DNA from: Pogostemon cablin | Taxonomy: Eukaryota; Streptophyta; Magnoliopsida; Lamiales; Lamiaceae | Direction of reading: 5' to 3' | DNA: 64,000 bases | NCBI GenBank assembly: GCA_023678885.1 | Contig: CM042952.1 | Location: 33,227,736 to 33,291,735 of the forward strand | Shown here: one piece after another, positions 33,479 through 44,489 of the stretch | How positions within the stretch are numbered: the first letter of the stretch is position 1 | How the letters are laid out: every line of letters starts with the position of its first letter | The notes under the pieces: model-generated | Told to the model about the DNA's origin: nothing | Databases searched by the model: none | Seen by the model: only the letters and a program-made list of their open reading frames with translations | Program-made: the position numbers and the translations under genes

Positions 33479-34492
33479 CTATCTATGTGAACACATGTCC
33501 AAAAGCCTCTTCCTGCCATCAACTATTTCATCAAAGAAATCATCAAGTTGTCCAATTATGCCCTCAGCCCCACATTGCAAAACTCCAAGCCAACTTTTCA
33601 GGTTCTCAAGTTTATCATGAACATCGATCTCCGACCCGTATTGGATCGTCTCCTCTACCTCCATTTTCAACTCATCCAACAAGAATCGCGACTTGTGCAG
33701 CTCGTAAACAAGTATACCGGGTTGTGATCTCAGACGACTCACAGCGTTCACGATTTTTTGATGCAAATTTGCTGTCAAAACTATGAAACTTGAGGTGGAC
33801 ACTGAGGTCCCTTCGTAGTCGCCTTGACGAAAGCTCGTTTCAGGCCAACAATAGACCAAACCACTGAGTAAAATCACTAACAGCAATGTGCTTACATTCC
33901 TCATTGCATACAAAACTTCTCTAAAACCATTGTACTTGTTGAACTTAGATTCTGACTCCTTAAAATTTAGAGACAAAGTTTGCACCTTAATTTCTGCTAT
34001 GCTTTTGTTTTCCTGCTGCAGTGCTATCATCTCCCTCTGGCAACCATTGATTGCTCGAATAACCTGTCACATACAACACACACATGATTGATCTTCCATG
34101 GATGCTAAAATTGAGGATTCATGAGTTGCGTTGACACTAACCTGAGCTGAAAGCTGCGCGTTTAAAAGGCGATGATCATCGATCAAGGATGCTAAATTGG
34201 CACCAGATGAGTAGTAATTCTCCATGGTGGAGACACCTGATTTTAGGACATGGCAAGCCTCCCAAAGCCTGGAGGTCTCATCCATGTATTCGTCGAGCCA
34301 TTTTTCGCCTACAGGGAGCTGCAATGTCTGAACGAGGACGGTTAGCTGCGAATGAAGAGATCGGAGGGACGAGAGGACGTGTTGGAGGAAGTTGATGGAC
34401 ATGAAGTTGTGAGACAGGAAGAGGTGATCGAGGTTGTCCAGTTCTTGAGTGAGGAAGTTGAGGAAACCAGTGACTGAACAAGAGTTCATCAT
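33479..34492 (-). CDS. BYPASS1-like (BPS1-like) protein
   Basis: Two exons, 34492-34142 and 34063-33479, giving 311 residues. The protein is mostly helical and resembles the BYPASS1/ROH1-related plant group: GEKWLDEYMDETSRLWEAC in the first half, and a C-terminal end LDDFFDEIVDGRKRLLDMC similar to the BPS1 ending. A hydrophobic stretch in the second exon (VSTLLLVILLSGLVYCW) could be a membrane segment. Arabidopsis BPS1 restrains production of a root-derived mobile growth-arrest signal; whether this divergent relative shares that role is not shown. The first two codons are both ATG; I used the upstream one. It is a lone gene with a long GA microsatellite upstream. Confidence 0.7.
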
Positions 34493-34725
34493 GCAATCAA
34501 GAGATGATGGAAGAATATGGAGTGGAGAGAAAAGGGAGGTGAGAGGAAGGGGGAAGCAGCAACATGGCCCTTCTTATAGGTGGAAAATTGAGCTGAGATT
34601 AAATTTGTAGTTGCAAAAAAGAAGAATTTATTTGTTGTGGCAATTATGTTCTCTTCAGTTAAAGTGGAGGGGATGATTGAGAATCAGGCACTTGAATTAT
34701 TACTAGCATGAGAGAGAAACAAACT

Positions 34726-34726
<1 letters not shown>

Positions 34727-34766
<40 letters not shown>
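34727..34766. repeat. (GA)n microsatellite
   Basis: About 20 GA units, 235 bases upstream of the BYPASS1-like start codon. GA/TC tracts close to plant promoters can bind BBR/BPC factors. Confidence 0.95.
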
Positions 34767-34769
<3 letters not shown>

Positions 34770-37402
34770 TAAATTAGACTAGCAAGTTCATGATTTTTTA
34801 TTTTTTATTTTTTTTTGACAAGAAAGTTCATGAGTTGGCTAAACATAACATATCAAAGAATAAAATTTTTGCAGTCTTTCTTGCTGTGGTCTTTATTCAT
34901 TTTCTTTTTTCCCTAAGTGGGATCTTTTATTTTCTTTTGACTTTTCTCATCTCTCAAGTTAACTAACTAGATCATGTAAACAGCCCTTTCATATGCACCA
35001 TTCTATCAATCCAATCTCTTTAGAAAATTCTATTTTTCTACTCATATTAAAAATAATGACCCTTACATTTTTTTAATGCAAGAAATTCTATGAAACATGA
35101 AAAACTATGATATATATGAATAATTTTTATTCTTCTTAGAAAAGTAAAATTTGACATTCTCAATAGTAATACTTTACATGTTTGAAGAGTAATGTTTTCA
35201 AGAAAAGGGTAGCAGTACCCAGTTTCACCCAATTTATACTAATTTTTAGAGTGAAATATAAATTTTGAAGCATAAAAATTCTTGCTTTATTCAACTCAGT
35301 GAACCCCACAAAAGATAATTACTCCCTTCTTATTGTTGAACTAAGATATGGTTGGAGATCTCCTAAGCATCTCCTCATCTATATTGTTGTGCAATATTCT
35401 TCACATTATTCTAAAGCTTTAGTTTGGTCAAACTTAAGGAAAATGTGTGATGAGGTTCCTTGCATGTACACTGTTTTATCAAAGCTTTATCTTAAGATTG
35501 AGAAAGATATGTTTTCCATAATTAATAAAGATTGTTAACCTTCCCAAGGCAGCTCTAAAAGAGAGAAACCACAAAAGCATTCAGTATGGTGGTAAAGGTA
35601 TGTTTTTTCCAAATTATAAAAAATTGTGAATTAAGGAATAAAAAAAAGGAGAAAAACACAATTTCATTTTTCCTCTAAAGATGAGTGTGAACACTCTAAA
35701 GATGGTGAACAAAGAGGCATAGTGTTGATCTCATCTCAGAAAACAGACTTATCTTTCTTTCTCATGGATAAACCGTTCTCCCACTTCTTGAGTAATGGTT
35801 ATCAAGAAGAAAATAAAACTAATTTTCTTATCAAGAGAATATAAAAATAAATTAGCAATTGAAATTTACCCTTTTCACCTGATCAGATCACTTTTGATGA
35901 TGAAGCATGCCTTGCAACTCAATCAATGTTGTATTGTTCATAATAAGCATAACCTTTTGCCCTTTTGCCAGCTGGAGTCAAGGTCGGAGTTTTATGAAAT
36001 AAAAATTGCTGGCCTATGAATTATTTGATGATTAATTTAATAAATCTATAAAAAGCCAATAAAAGGGGTACACACAGAAGTTGCAATCACATCCCAGATA
36101 ATACATATGTTTTTGATTGTGTGATATTAATAGATAAGCACTAGAACAAGTGATTATTAATTTCAAGATGCAACATAATACCAAAAGCAAGCAATAGGGT
36201 ATCAATCAATCTAGAAATGGTGCAAATTTGGACACCGGCTATCAATCAGAGAATCCTGCATGGGATCCTCAAAAGCACATATTTGTATACACCAACCAAT
36301 GTGATGTTTCATGGCTAGGCATTAGGAGTGCATCTGTTGCCTTTACACGTATTCAACGGCGTGCTTTTTCTACTCGTAAAAGGTCAAAACCATACTTCGA
36401 ATGCAATTATAATCGAAGAACCACCACTAGTGATAAGGTATGTAGCAATGCACCCACTGATGTTGAAAATACGAGGAAAGATGGATCAGGTCTTTGTTCC
36501 GTCTTTCCCCGTGGTACCATGTACCTGGGAGGTAGAACGACGAGTATCTGTTGTCGTTTTGACAGAAAATCTAGTATTATGACAGCTTTCGTTACTTAAA
36601 ATGTCTGTAATTTTCAGAAACAGGACCATAGAGATACTTAGAAATAGTTCAGAAGAATGATGAAATGAAAGTGATGTCTTTTCCCACTTGAAACTTCATG
36701 AGAATGGACTTATGAGGAACTCCAGATTATCAGGCATGCTTGTATATTCTGACCCTACTTTCTTTTCATTTTTTTTTTCTAATATGCATTATCATTTAAA
36801 GTCAACTTCCATGATGTTACTAGTTAGACGTGACAATATTTGGAATATAGTACTAGTAATATTTGTATTATACCTAATCCAATATCAGTTTAAAGAGAAA
36901 ATAGTGAAATTCCTATATTTGGTTAACCACTGCAAACATTAGGACAATGATATTTTAGACAATAATTAGTGTGTTCACATGAAATTTACAACTGAGAGGA
37001 ACTTTAAGAATCATAACAGACCTTAGAGAACAAATACTAACTAATTTAATCATTTCAACATAATATACAACTCACTGTACATACAAGGTTTTTACATATC
37101 ATGGAAATATTGAACAACAAATTGAATGTTAAGTAGAGCTCATTCTTGGAGCTCATGAAACTGATTTAAAGATCAGATAGAACCTGAGGTGGAATAATCT
37201 TGCAGAAGTGAAGATGACAACCTTGGCTTCTTACAAACTCCATTGATTCAAGTGTCATTGTATTAGTCCACCTGAAGTTGTGCAGTTCATATCATTTTAT
37301 ATATAGTATATACACAACGGAAAAATCTGTCCTCCATTGTTCTATCTCCTAAAGGCCTGCAGAAGAGAAGTATATACAGGAAAAAATCTCCTACTTTGGT
37401 CT
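34767..37402. other. Intergenic between BYPASS1-like and receptor-kinase genes
   Basis: Mostly AT-rich spacer. A GC-richer patch at about 36190-36600 has two overlapping long plus-strand frames (36228-36599 and 36328-36582), neither recognised; it may be a relic of a retrocopy or transposon. Otherwise nothing is seen. Confidence 0.45.
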
Positions 37403-39318
37403 TCACCTAAGCATATCTTTGGAATTCAACTGAAGTGCACACAATGCAGGGGAAATGCTGAAATTAGTATTGTCTGCGCGATAAAACGAGGGATGGCCGA
37501 GTGGCGTTGGCCTATCCGGAATATTAGGAACCTCAATATCACCTTCCAACATTCAATGCATCCACAATGGTTGGCCTTAGGGCCACCATAACATGAGCAC
37601 ACAAAATACCAACAAGCACAAATCTCTCCATTATTCCCCTAGGATTTGCAGTGGATAAGTCCCCATCGTTTACCAGAGAAGCATCCAATACTTTCTCGAG
37701 TTTCCCATCCTTCACGAGCGACCACGCCCAATCAGTGATCAGAAACGATCGAGGTGACCCCATGGACAGATCAAGAGCTTTCCTACCACACATTATCTCC
37801 AACACAACAACTCCAAAGCTATAAACATCACTCTTTTCAGTCAACTGTCCATATAGAGCACATTCAGTAGCTAAGTATCCATGTGTACCAGCAACTCGAG
37901 TAGTCAGATGAGATTGGCCTTCTCTGCTTTGCTTTGCCAATCCAAAATCTGCAACCCTTGCCCTCATATCAGCATCCAACAATATGTTAGTCCCCTTGAT
38001 GTCTCTGTGATAGATGGCTGGCTTCACTCCATAGTGCAGATAACTAATCCCTTGGCCACATCCATGATAATGCCTTTCCTCTGAGGCCATGTTAATGGCG
38101 TATACCGACTATCAGAAACAGGAAACAAATGATCGTCGAGGTTTCCATTAGGCATGTAATCATAAACAAGGTATCTTTCAGTATCTCCTGGACCTCCATC
38201 TTCAGCCACACAACAGCCTCTAAGAGTACAAGATTCCTATGCTTCAAGTTACTAATGATCTCAACTTCATTGCAAAACTCAGCATTCCCTTCGATATCCG
38301 ATTCTATTATTTTCTTCACAGCAACAAATGAACCATCACTCAATGTGCCTTTATAAACCATCCCAAACCCTCCTCTCCCAATGAAGTTCTTGTGGGAAAA
38401 ATTATCAGTTGCTTTCTCAAGTTCTTGAATTTTGAACCATATTGATACTGTAGTTGGCCTTCTTGGCCTAGACCCCAATTCCTCTTCTTCCATATAACCT
38501 CTCTTCCTATATTTCCTACCCCACCAAACATACAATCCCAACACACTAGACATCAAAACAACAGCAACACCAGCTCCAATTAGGCCAAATACTAAAACAG
38601 AACGCTTAGAAGAACCACCCTTACTAGAATCAACCATTGAGAGTCCAAAGATACAAGAAACAGTACCAATGTCATCAGGGCCTTGTTGATTGACAATTCC
38701 AGCAGCATATAAAACAGTGAAGTACCAGCAATCAGTGGAGTGAGAGTTGTTACCATCAATGGCTATCAAATCTGCTTGAACCCTTAAACCAGCAGCAACA
38801 CAAGCATCACAGGAAGTAAGATCAACGAGGTCTGATTTACAAGCAGAATCCAATGCCGTGGAATTCCCTGCTTTCTTGACCCAATCTTGAGTGGTCTGAA
38901 TGGAAGCACATACATCTGGTCTTATGACAAATTGCCTAGGATCAAAGCAAGTTGAAGTCAGAATTGCTGGAAGAGGAAGAGAATCCAGTTTGGTCTGAAA
39001 ATCTTGAACGCAAGAAATGGAAGTTGGCAGATCAGGGAGTCGAAAATGAGAAGTTTCTTTGAGATACTGTGCGATTGCTACACCGAAGAGAGAGAGGATG
39101 GCTTGACAACATGACCTAATTCCAGAAGCGTCAGTCGGACTTTGATAGTTTCTGCACTCAGAAACATCCCATGGAATTCTTCCTACATAATCAAATTTCG
39201 CAGGACATGTGGTGGGAGCATTTGTGGGAGAAATGCTTGGGGATAGAGCAGTGAAAACAGGGGAGAAGCACATGAAAAGGGTAAAAAACAGAGTGAGAAA
39301 CAAGATTAATGGCTTCAT
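37403..39318 (-). pseudogene. At1g11050-like receptor protein kinase with three frameshifts
   Basis: An intronless receptor-like kinase. From 39318: signal peptide (MKPLILFLTLFFTLFMCF), a Cys-rich SPARK-type ectodomain (CQAILSLFG, CVQDF, CDACVAAGLRV), a transmembrane helix (VFGLIGAGVAVVLMSSVLG), then the kinase: FIGRGGFGMVYKG, VAVKKI, YHRDIKGTNILLD, ADFGLA, SDVYSFGVVVLEIMCGRKA. The frame breaks near 38226 (one base lost), near 38047 (one base lost) and near 37553 (net +1, or two bases lost). Past the last break, a conserved tail of 49 residues ends KDMLR at the stop 37405-37403. The normal APE motif reads ATE, and the following aromatic residue is Cys. Everything between breaks is well conserved, so this is either a very young pseudogene or a consensus with base-skipping errors. 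Confidence 0.85.
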
Positions 39319-39829
39319 CCTCAAAAATTGAAGTAAACTAGATCTGTTAATTCTTGATTTTCATCAAGACACCACCTTTTAACTATGTGTGAGGTGGTGT
39401 ATATGGACTAGGAAAGGAGGAAACGGGATTTGGTGATCAGCAAGAGGGCTCTTTTTCTAGTGATGCAGCTAGAGGAAGTTTCTAGGAAATCCGAAATTAA
39501 AGTTTGGCTTTGAACTGTAGCGGATGATGAAGAAGACAAAGAAAAGATAGTTGAAATTACTGAGAAGAATCTATGGCGATGTGACAACTTGTAACAAGGA
39601 GGGAGGTTGTAGGAATCCAAGGCGGCTTGCAAGATCAAGAATGGTTACTTACAAATTCCTAAAGCTATGCTTTTTCAAACACTCAAATTCAATTGAACGA
39701 TATTGCAAGGGGTATTATTAAAATTAAAAAATCGATTATAATAGAAATGAGATGATCCACTGTCACATAAAAACAATCCCTTAGAATTATTGAATCCAAA
39801 GATAAAAAAGTTAAATTATTTAACTAATA

Positions 39830-40095
39830 CTCCCTCCGTCCCCCAAAGTATTTCACACTTTACTTTTACTAAATTTGGTAAAAAATACATTATAACAATA
39901 CTCACTTTTTACTCACATCCCAATATAATATTTACTTTTACTTACTTTTTCACATCTCCTAATAACTTTACACATCTTTTTCATTAAATCAACTAAAATA
40001 TATATTCTCTTTCTTACTTTATACATAAAAATACAAAATTTTCTTAAACTCCGCGCACACCAATACGTGAAATACTTGTTGGGACGGAGGAGGAG
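39830..40095. mobile_element. Stowaway-type MITE
   Basis: A 266-bp element starting CTCCCTCCGTCCCCC and ending GGGACGGAGGAGGAG, flanked by TA (39828-39829, 40096-40097). Long inverted ends: AAAGTATTTCAC pairs with GTGAAATACTTG. Confidence 0.85.
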
Positions 40096-40327
40096 TAAAT
40101 CTTAAAAAAAAAGATTTTGTGAATAAAGAGGTGAATTAGATTATTATATTATTAAAGTTGCAATTAATAATAATTAATTTTTTTTAAAAAAATCCGCATT
40201 GTCACTTGACTAACACAATTAGCCAGGTTTTAATATGAACTCGGTCAATTAGTACAAATATGAGAACAAGAAATGAATCACTTTTTATATATTACATTAA
40301 ATAATTTAACAAAAATAAATATCAATT

Positions 40328-40414
40328 GGGGTGGTGGCGCAGTTGGCTAGCGCGTAGGTCTCATAGCTAAGTTGAGTGATCCTGAGGTCGAGAGTTCGAG
40401 CCTCTCTCACCCCA
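40328..40414 (+). tRNA. tRNA-Met(CAT), elongator, with intron
   Basis: An 87-base gene. The acceptor arm is GGGGTGG with its partner TCACCCC before discriminator A. The A-box region is TGGCGCAGTTGGCTAG. The T arm is GAGAG/CTCTC around TTCGAGC. The anticodon CAT is at 40362-40364. An intron of about 13 bases follows the base 3' of the anticodon (about 40366-40378); plant elongator tRNA-Met genes characteristically carry such an intron. Confidence 0.93.
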
Positions 40415-40909
40415 TATTTTATTTTTAGGAAATGTTACCTGCAATAATTATATTTCATTTCATTTTATAAATATCATAATTATTTATTTATTTTGGAAAT
40501 ACTATCTCACACCATAATTATTCTTCCCTTTTGAATATTTTCTTTTAGAAAATGATAAGGATTAAGTGTAAAAGGATAAATGAAGAAACATGTGTTGCAC
40601 TTGGCATAAATGAAGAAAGAAGTTTGGCACTGGTTAGATGCTCTCTATCACAACACAACTTTTTTCTTCTCCATGGCGTGAAAATTGCAGAGGATTGAGA
40701 AATTGAAAATGATATGATAATAAGAGGAGCAGAAAAAGGAAACTGCATTAATGGTATAATGCATCCAGCGTATATGCAATTAAATCAAAGAAATTGTCAC
40801 ACAGAAGATACACCACCAAACAAAAGCACATCAACTTGGGATGCCACGCATGAGGCTCAATACCACATCCTTCTCTAAAATGCCAAGATTGCTCTTGTAT
40901 AATTTCGAC
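40415..40909. other. Spacer downstream of tRNA-Met
   Basis: AT-rich, and includes the 3' untranslated region of the AKR2-type gene. No further feature seen. Confidence 0.5.
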
Positions 40910-43900
40910 TCATAGGAACGCATCCTTTTCGAGTAAGGTTAGCACCTCATTCTGGTTATTCAATTTAGCAACTTCGATGGGGGTCTTTCCATCCAAGTTC
41001 TGAAGAGTACTGTGAACATTGAGGGAGAAAGGATTAGATAATAATGGCATTGGAATCACCACTCTCCCTCTTCCTTGGTGCTGGGGGAGATGGTCGGGAA
41101 GAAGAGCACAAATATATGGAGGACTTACACAGCAGCACCATTCTTCAACAGGAGCTCCACGCATTCCTTTCTGCCATACCCGGCAGCATAATGAAGCGAA
41201 GTGTTCTTGTTCTTATCCAAAGCATCCACCTTCGCCCCAGCCTCCAGAAGAACTTGGGCACACTTTACCTGGAACCGAGCAACATTATCAGCTTCTATGT
41301 ATGAACATTTGCAAAAATAATACTATAAAAGAAATGCAATTTTTATTAGGAGATAAAATGTTAGTATACCTCTCCATATCCACATGCAAAATGCAACGCT
41401 GTCCTTCCTTCAGAATCTTCTTCATCCTTATCAGCACCATCAGCTAGAGCACTCTTCAGGCCCTGATTGTTTTGCACAAGCAAGAGATACACCTCAATAA
41501 TAAGCAGAGAAGCTGAGTTGTTTGGTAACCAGAATTCAAAAAAATGTACATATAAAGCCATTATTCACAACTAATATTCCATTGTTCTTGTGACATATAC
41601 CTCAACATCGCCAACACTGGCAGTGTGGTGAACAATAGATTCATCATCATTTGATTCCTCTGTTTCATCTTCACCAGCAGCGTCACCGGCAGATGTGGCA
41701 GTTTCTCCGACAGCAAATCCCATAGCTTCACCCAACTTTTGGAGAACCTCTTTATCATTCCAGTACCTGACCATAATCACATTTTCAGTGACAAAAAAAT
41801 ATAAAAGTAATGAGTGGTCCAATAGGGAAATGCTTAATTAAAGGTTTAGCACTACACTAATGACCAACAAGAAATACGTAAAGGAATGCTGGTCAAGGGT
41901 CAAATACGATGATCTTGCATCAATCAAAAAATTAAACCAATTACATCCTATTGAATTTATTTCAAATTTAAAATGGATTCACAGACCTATTCCACAGTTC
42001 TATGAATTCCTACATTACCTTAATCTTTATACTTGTGAAGGTATAAGAGTTCAGAGTAGAAGAAAAATTTCTAATAAAAAACTGCAACATCCATAAATTC
42101 ATTTATCATTTATGCATAAACCTTTGAGCACTATCTATTGTCATATCAAAGATTGCACTTTGATTATTTTCGTTTTCATGAATAACTTTCAAATCCTCGA
42201 ATAGTCATGAAAAAATAACATTATTCCACTTAAGGAAGTCAGCTACCATGTCTCCCAACTATGAGAGACGTGTAAATTAAAAATAAAATAAAAAATCATA
42301 CTCAAATATGTCAGAGGAGGGGTACAGAGAGAGAGAAAGAAAGGACCTCATCATAGCAGCAGGACCACCATTCTCAATCTCGTCTAAAATGGGCTTCAAA
42401 GATGCATCTTCTTTGATGCGTGCCATTCGGTCTTCCAGTTGGGATTTATTTGTTGGGTTTGTTAAACTCTCAAGCATACCAGACATCGCAGGATCCTTTA
42501 TGATAATTGGTTGAACAAAGCTGTTAACCGCAACTAAATCAAGAGATATAAACAGAAAGGAAGGAACAACAGACAATGAATTACCTGCATCAGTGCATTA
42601 CCCAGCCTCTCAGCCATGGTCATGAATTGAGGATTTTGCATTACTTGTTGCATTGTGGAATAATATTGCTGTGGATCAAAGTTGGGGATACCGTCTCCAA
42701 CATCAGCTCCTTGAAAAGTATTCTGAAGCTGTTCCGCCATCTGATTAAATGAAGGATCCTTTGCTATCTGTTCGGCTAATTCCTTAATGCTTGGGTCCTA
42801 TAAACATAAAAATTAGATATTCTGGGGCAATATATCAGGAAATAATTAAATTAACAACTGAGAAAAATAAATAGCTCCTAACTCTTGAAAACATAGTATC
42901 TTATCAGATAAATGCGCAAAACCTACATGAATGAAAAAAAAAAAGTTTCCAAAAAGGTTTTTCCTTTAGAGATGGAACTACAGCCTAAAAAGGAAGACTT
43001 TAGTCACAACCTCAAAACACTTTCACAGAGTAAGGTAGACCAAAGAGAATATACACATACATTAAGAAGACCTGACATCGCTGAGAAATCAAAGGGATTT
43101 GGAATTCCAGTAACAGAAGCCGGTGCTGTTCTTCTCTGTCCAGATGGTGTTTGAGAATCAGTAGAAGCTGGCTCAGCAGTAGTTTTGCTCCCAGCTGCAT
43201 TAGACTTCTCTTCTGAACAGCAGAAAACAAGAAATTTCTCAACTGTTAAAACTAAATAAACTAAAGTAATTTGAAATTTTTGAGAGTAAAAAACTCTGCA
43301 CTACTTTACAATACATCAAATTTATTTATTAAACAGACAACTATAATTCGCATTTTGAAAAACAAAACAGTAAACAAGCAACTGGGAAAAAATAGATTCT
43401 TGAAAGAAATGTCTAAGAATTTTATTATTTAGACAATAATAAATTCTCATCAGAAATATTCCAGTGATAGATAATAGAAGTACATGTTTGAACAATTGAT
43501 CGTTCATTTATTAAAAAAAATCCTGTACAGAACAACAATTATATACTTAAATAGATAAGGATTCACAAGACAATATCATCATTGGTATTCTCAAAATCCA
43601 CCCATGAGGGAGGGGAAGTGTTCTTAGCTCAAGCCGTCAAAACAACGCAAATCACCTCTCATTTCTCGCACACAAACTCGACTTATATCAATCATTCATT
43701 CACAGACCGAATATATTACTCAAACACTCAAAAATGCGAACCCTGAGAAAACACACTCACCTTCTTTAGTGGCCGGAGGAGTTTTTACGGCCTGAACAAA
43801 AACGAAAAAAGGTAATCAGCACATCATCGGAAACTGGTGCGCACATGAGAAATCGAATTATACTAAATTCATCAAACAGCACATCACAGAAACCCCATAA

Positions 43901-44012
43901 TCAAATTCTTCTCAAACGCAAGCCAGACAGGTCAAAATAGAAGTCAACAGAGTCGAAACTAAACGATCTAAAACAAAATTTACAGAAGCTGAATCAAATT
44001 AACCTCAGACAT
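40910..44012 (-). CDS. AKR2A: Ankyrin repeat protein AKR2-type (plastid outer-envelope targeting factor)
   Basis: A cytosolic chaperone that, in Arabidopsis, binds nascent chloroplast outer-envelope proteins and delivers them to plastid lipids. Nine exons: 44012-44004, 43791-43761, 43212-43061, 42797-42585, 42495-42347, 41766-41601, 41462-41370, 41268-41129, 41009-40910; 350 residues. Seen: a Pro/Ser-rich N-terminus, NPFDFSAMSGLLNDPSIK, two Sti1-like helical segments (FDPQQYYSTMQQVMQNPQF and the MARIKEDASLKPILDEIE part), the PAAMMRYWNDKEV motif, an acidic linker, then ankyrin repeats (GRTALHFACGYGE, NTSLHYAAGYGRKECVELL, LDGKTPIEVAKLN) and the diagnostic ending LLEKDAFL. The first exon encodes only Met-Ser-Glu. 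An in-frame ATG at 44291 exists, but it would run through promoter-like sequence. Confidence 0.93.
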
Positions 44013-44211
44013 GGCTGCCTTCAAATCCTTCGGTACAACTGTGGAAGAGAGGATGAGATTAGCGGTGTACAGGGAAAGAAAAAGGCGCAAGAAAGCTGAG
44101 GGTCGGTATCGTGGGAAGAGTGTACAGGTGGATTGTGATGTTGGAGAGGTGGGCCAGCTCAATCCTCTTCGATGACAGAAATGAATGGCGCAAATGTACT
44201 TAAACTGGATT

Positions 44212-44334
44212 CTCGGCCCGTTTGGATACTTGTGGTGGGCCCAATTGAACTCGCTATCTATTGGGCGCTTAGGGTTTGCAGTTGAGCCCATTTAGTAGCC
44301 CAATTGATATCCACATTTGAATATTTTAGGCCCA
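44212..44334. promoter_or_regulatory. Site II (GGCCCA) cluster and telo-box in divergent promoter
   Basis: Between the divergent AKR2-type and p24 genes (44013-44489) are a palindromic TGGGCCCA (44236-44243), GAGCCCA and AGCCCAA variants (about 44285-44303), GGCCCA (44329-44334) and a telo-box TAGGGTTT (44270-44277). Site II elements with a telo-box are typical of housekeeping and growth-linked plant promoters, bound by TCP factors. Confidence 0.6.
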
Positions 44335-44489
44335 AAGAATGTTTCTGCATGAAAAAAACCACGGGAAAAGAAAACCAGCAAAAAGTCCGAATCCATCGTC
44401 GTTTTGTGATCCGTTTGCCAGTACAGAGCGATTCCTTTCTTCAAGATCGATTTCGCGATTGATAAAGACGGAAGAAATTTGAATTGCGC

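Noticed and set aside
44013..44291. An N-terminally extended AKR2 starting at 44291
   Set aside because: The extension translates through site II and telo-box promoter motifs and has no counterpart in the family; Met-Ser-Glu at 44012 fits better.
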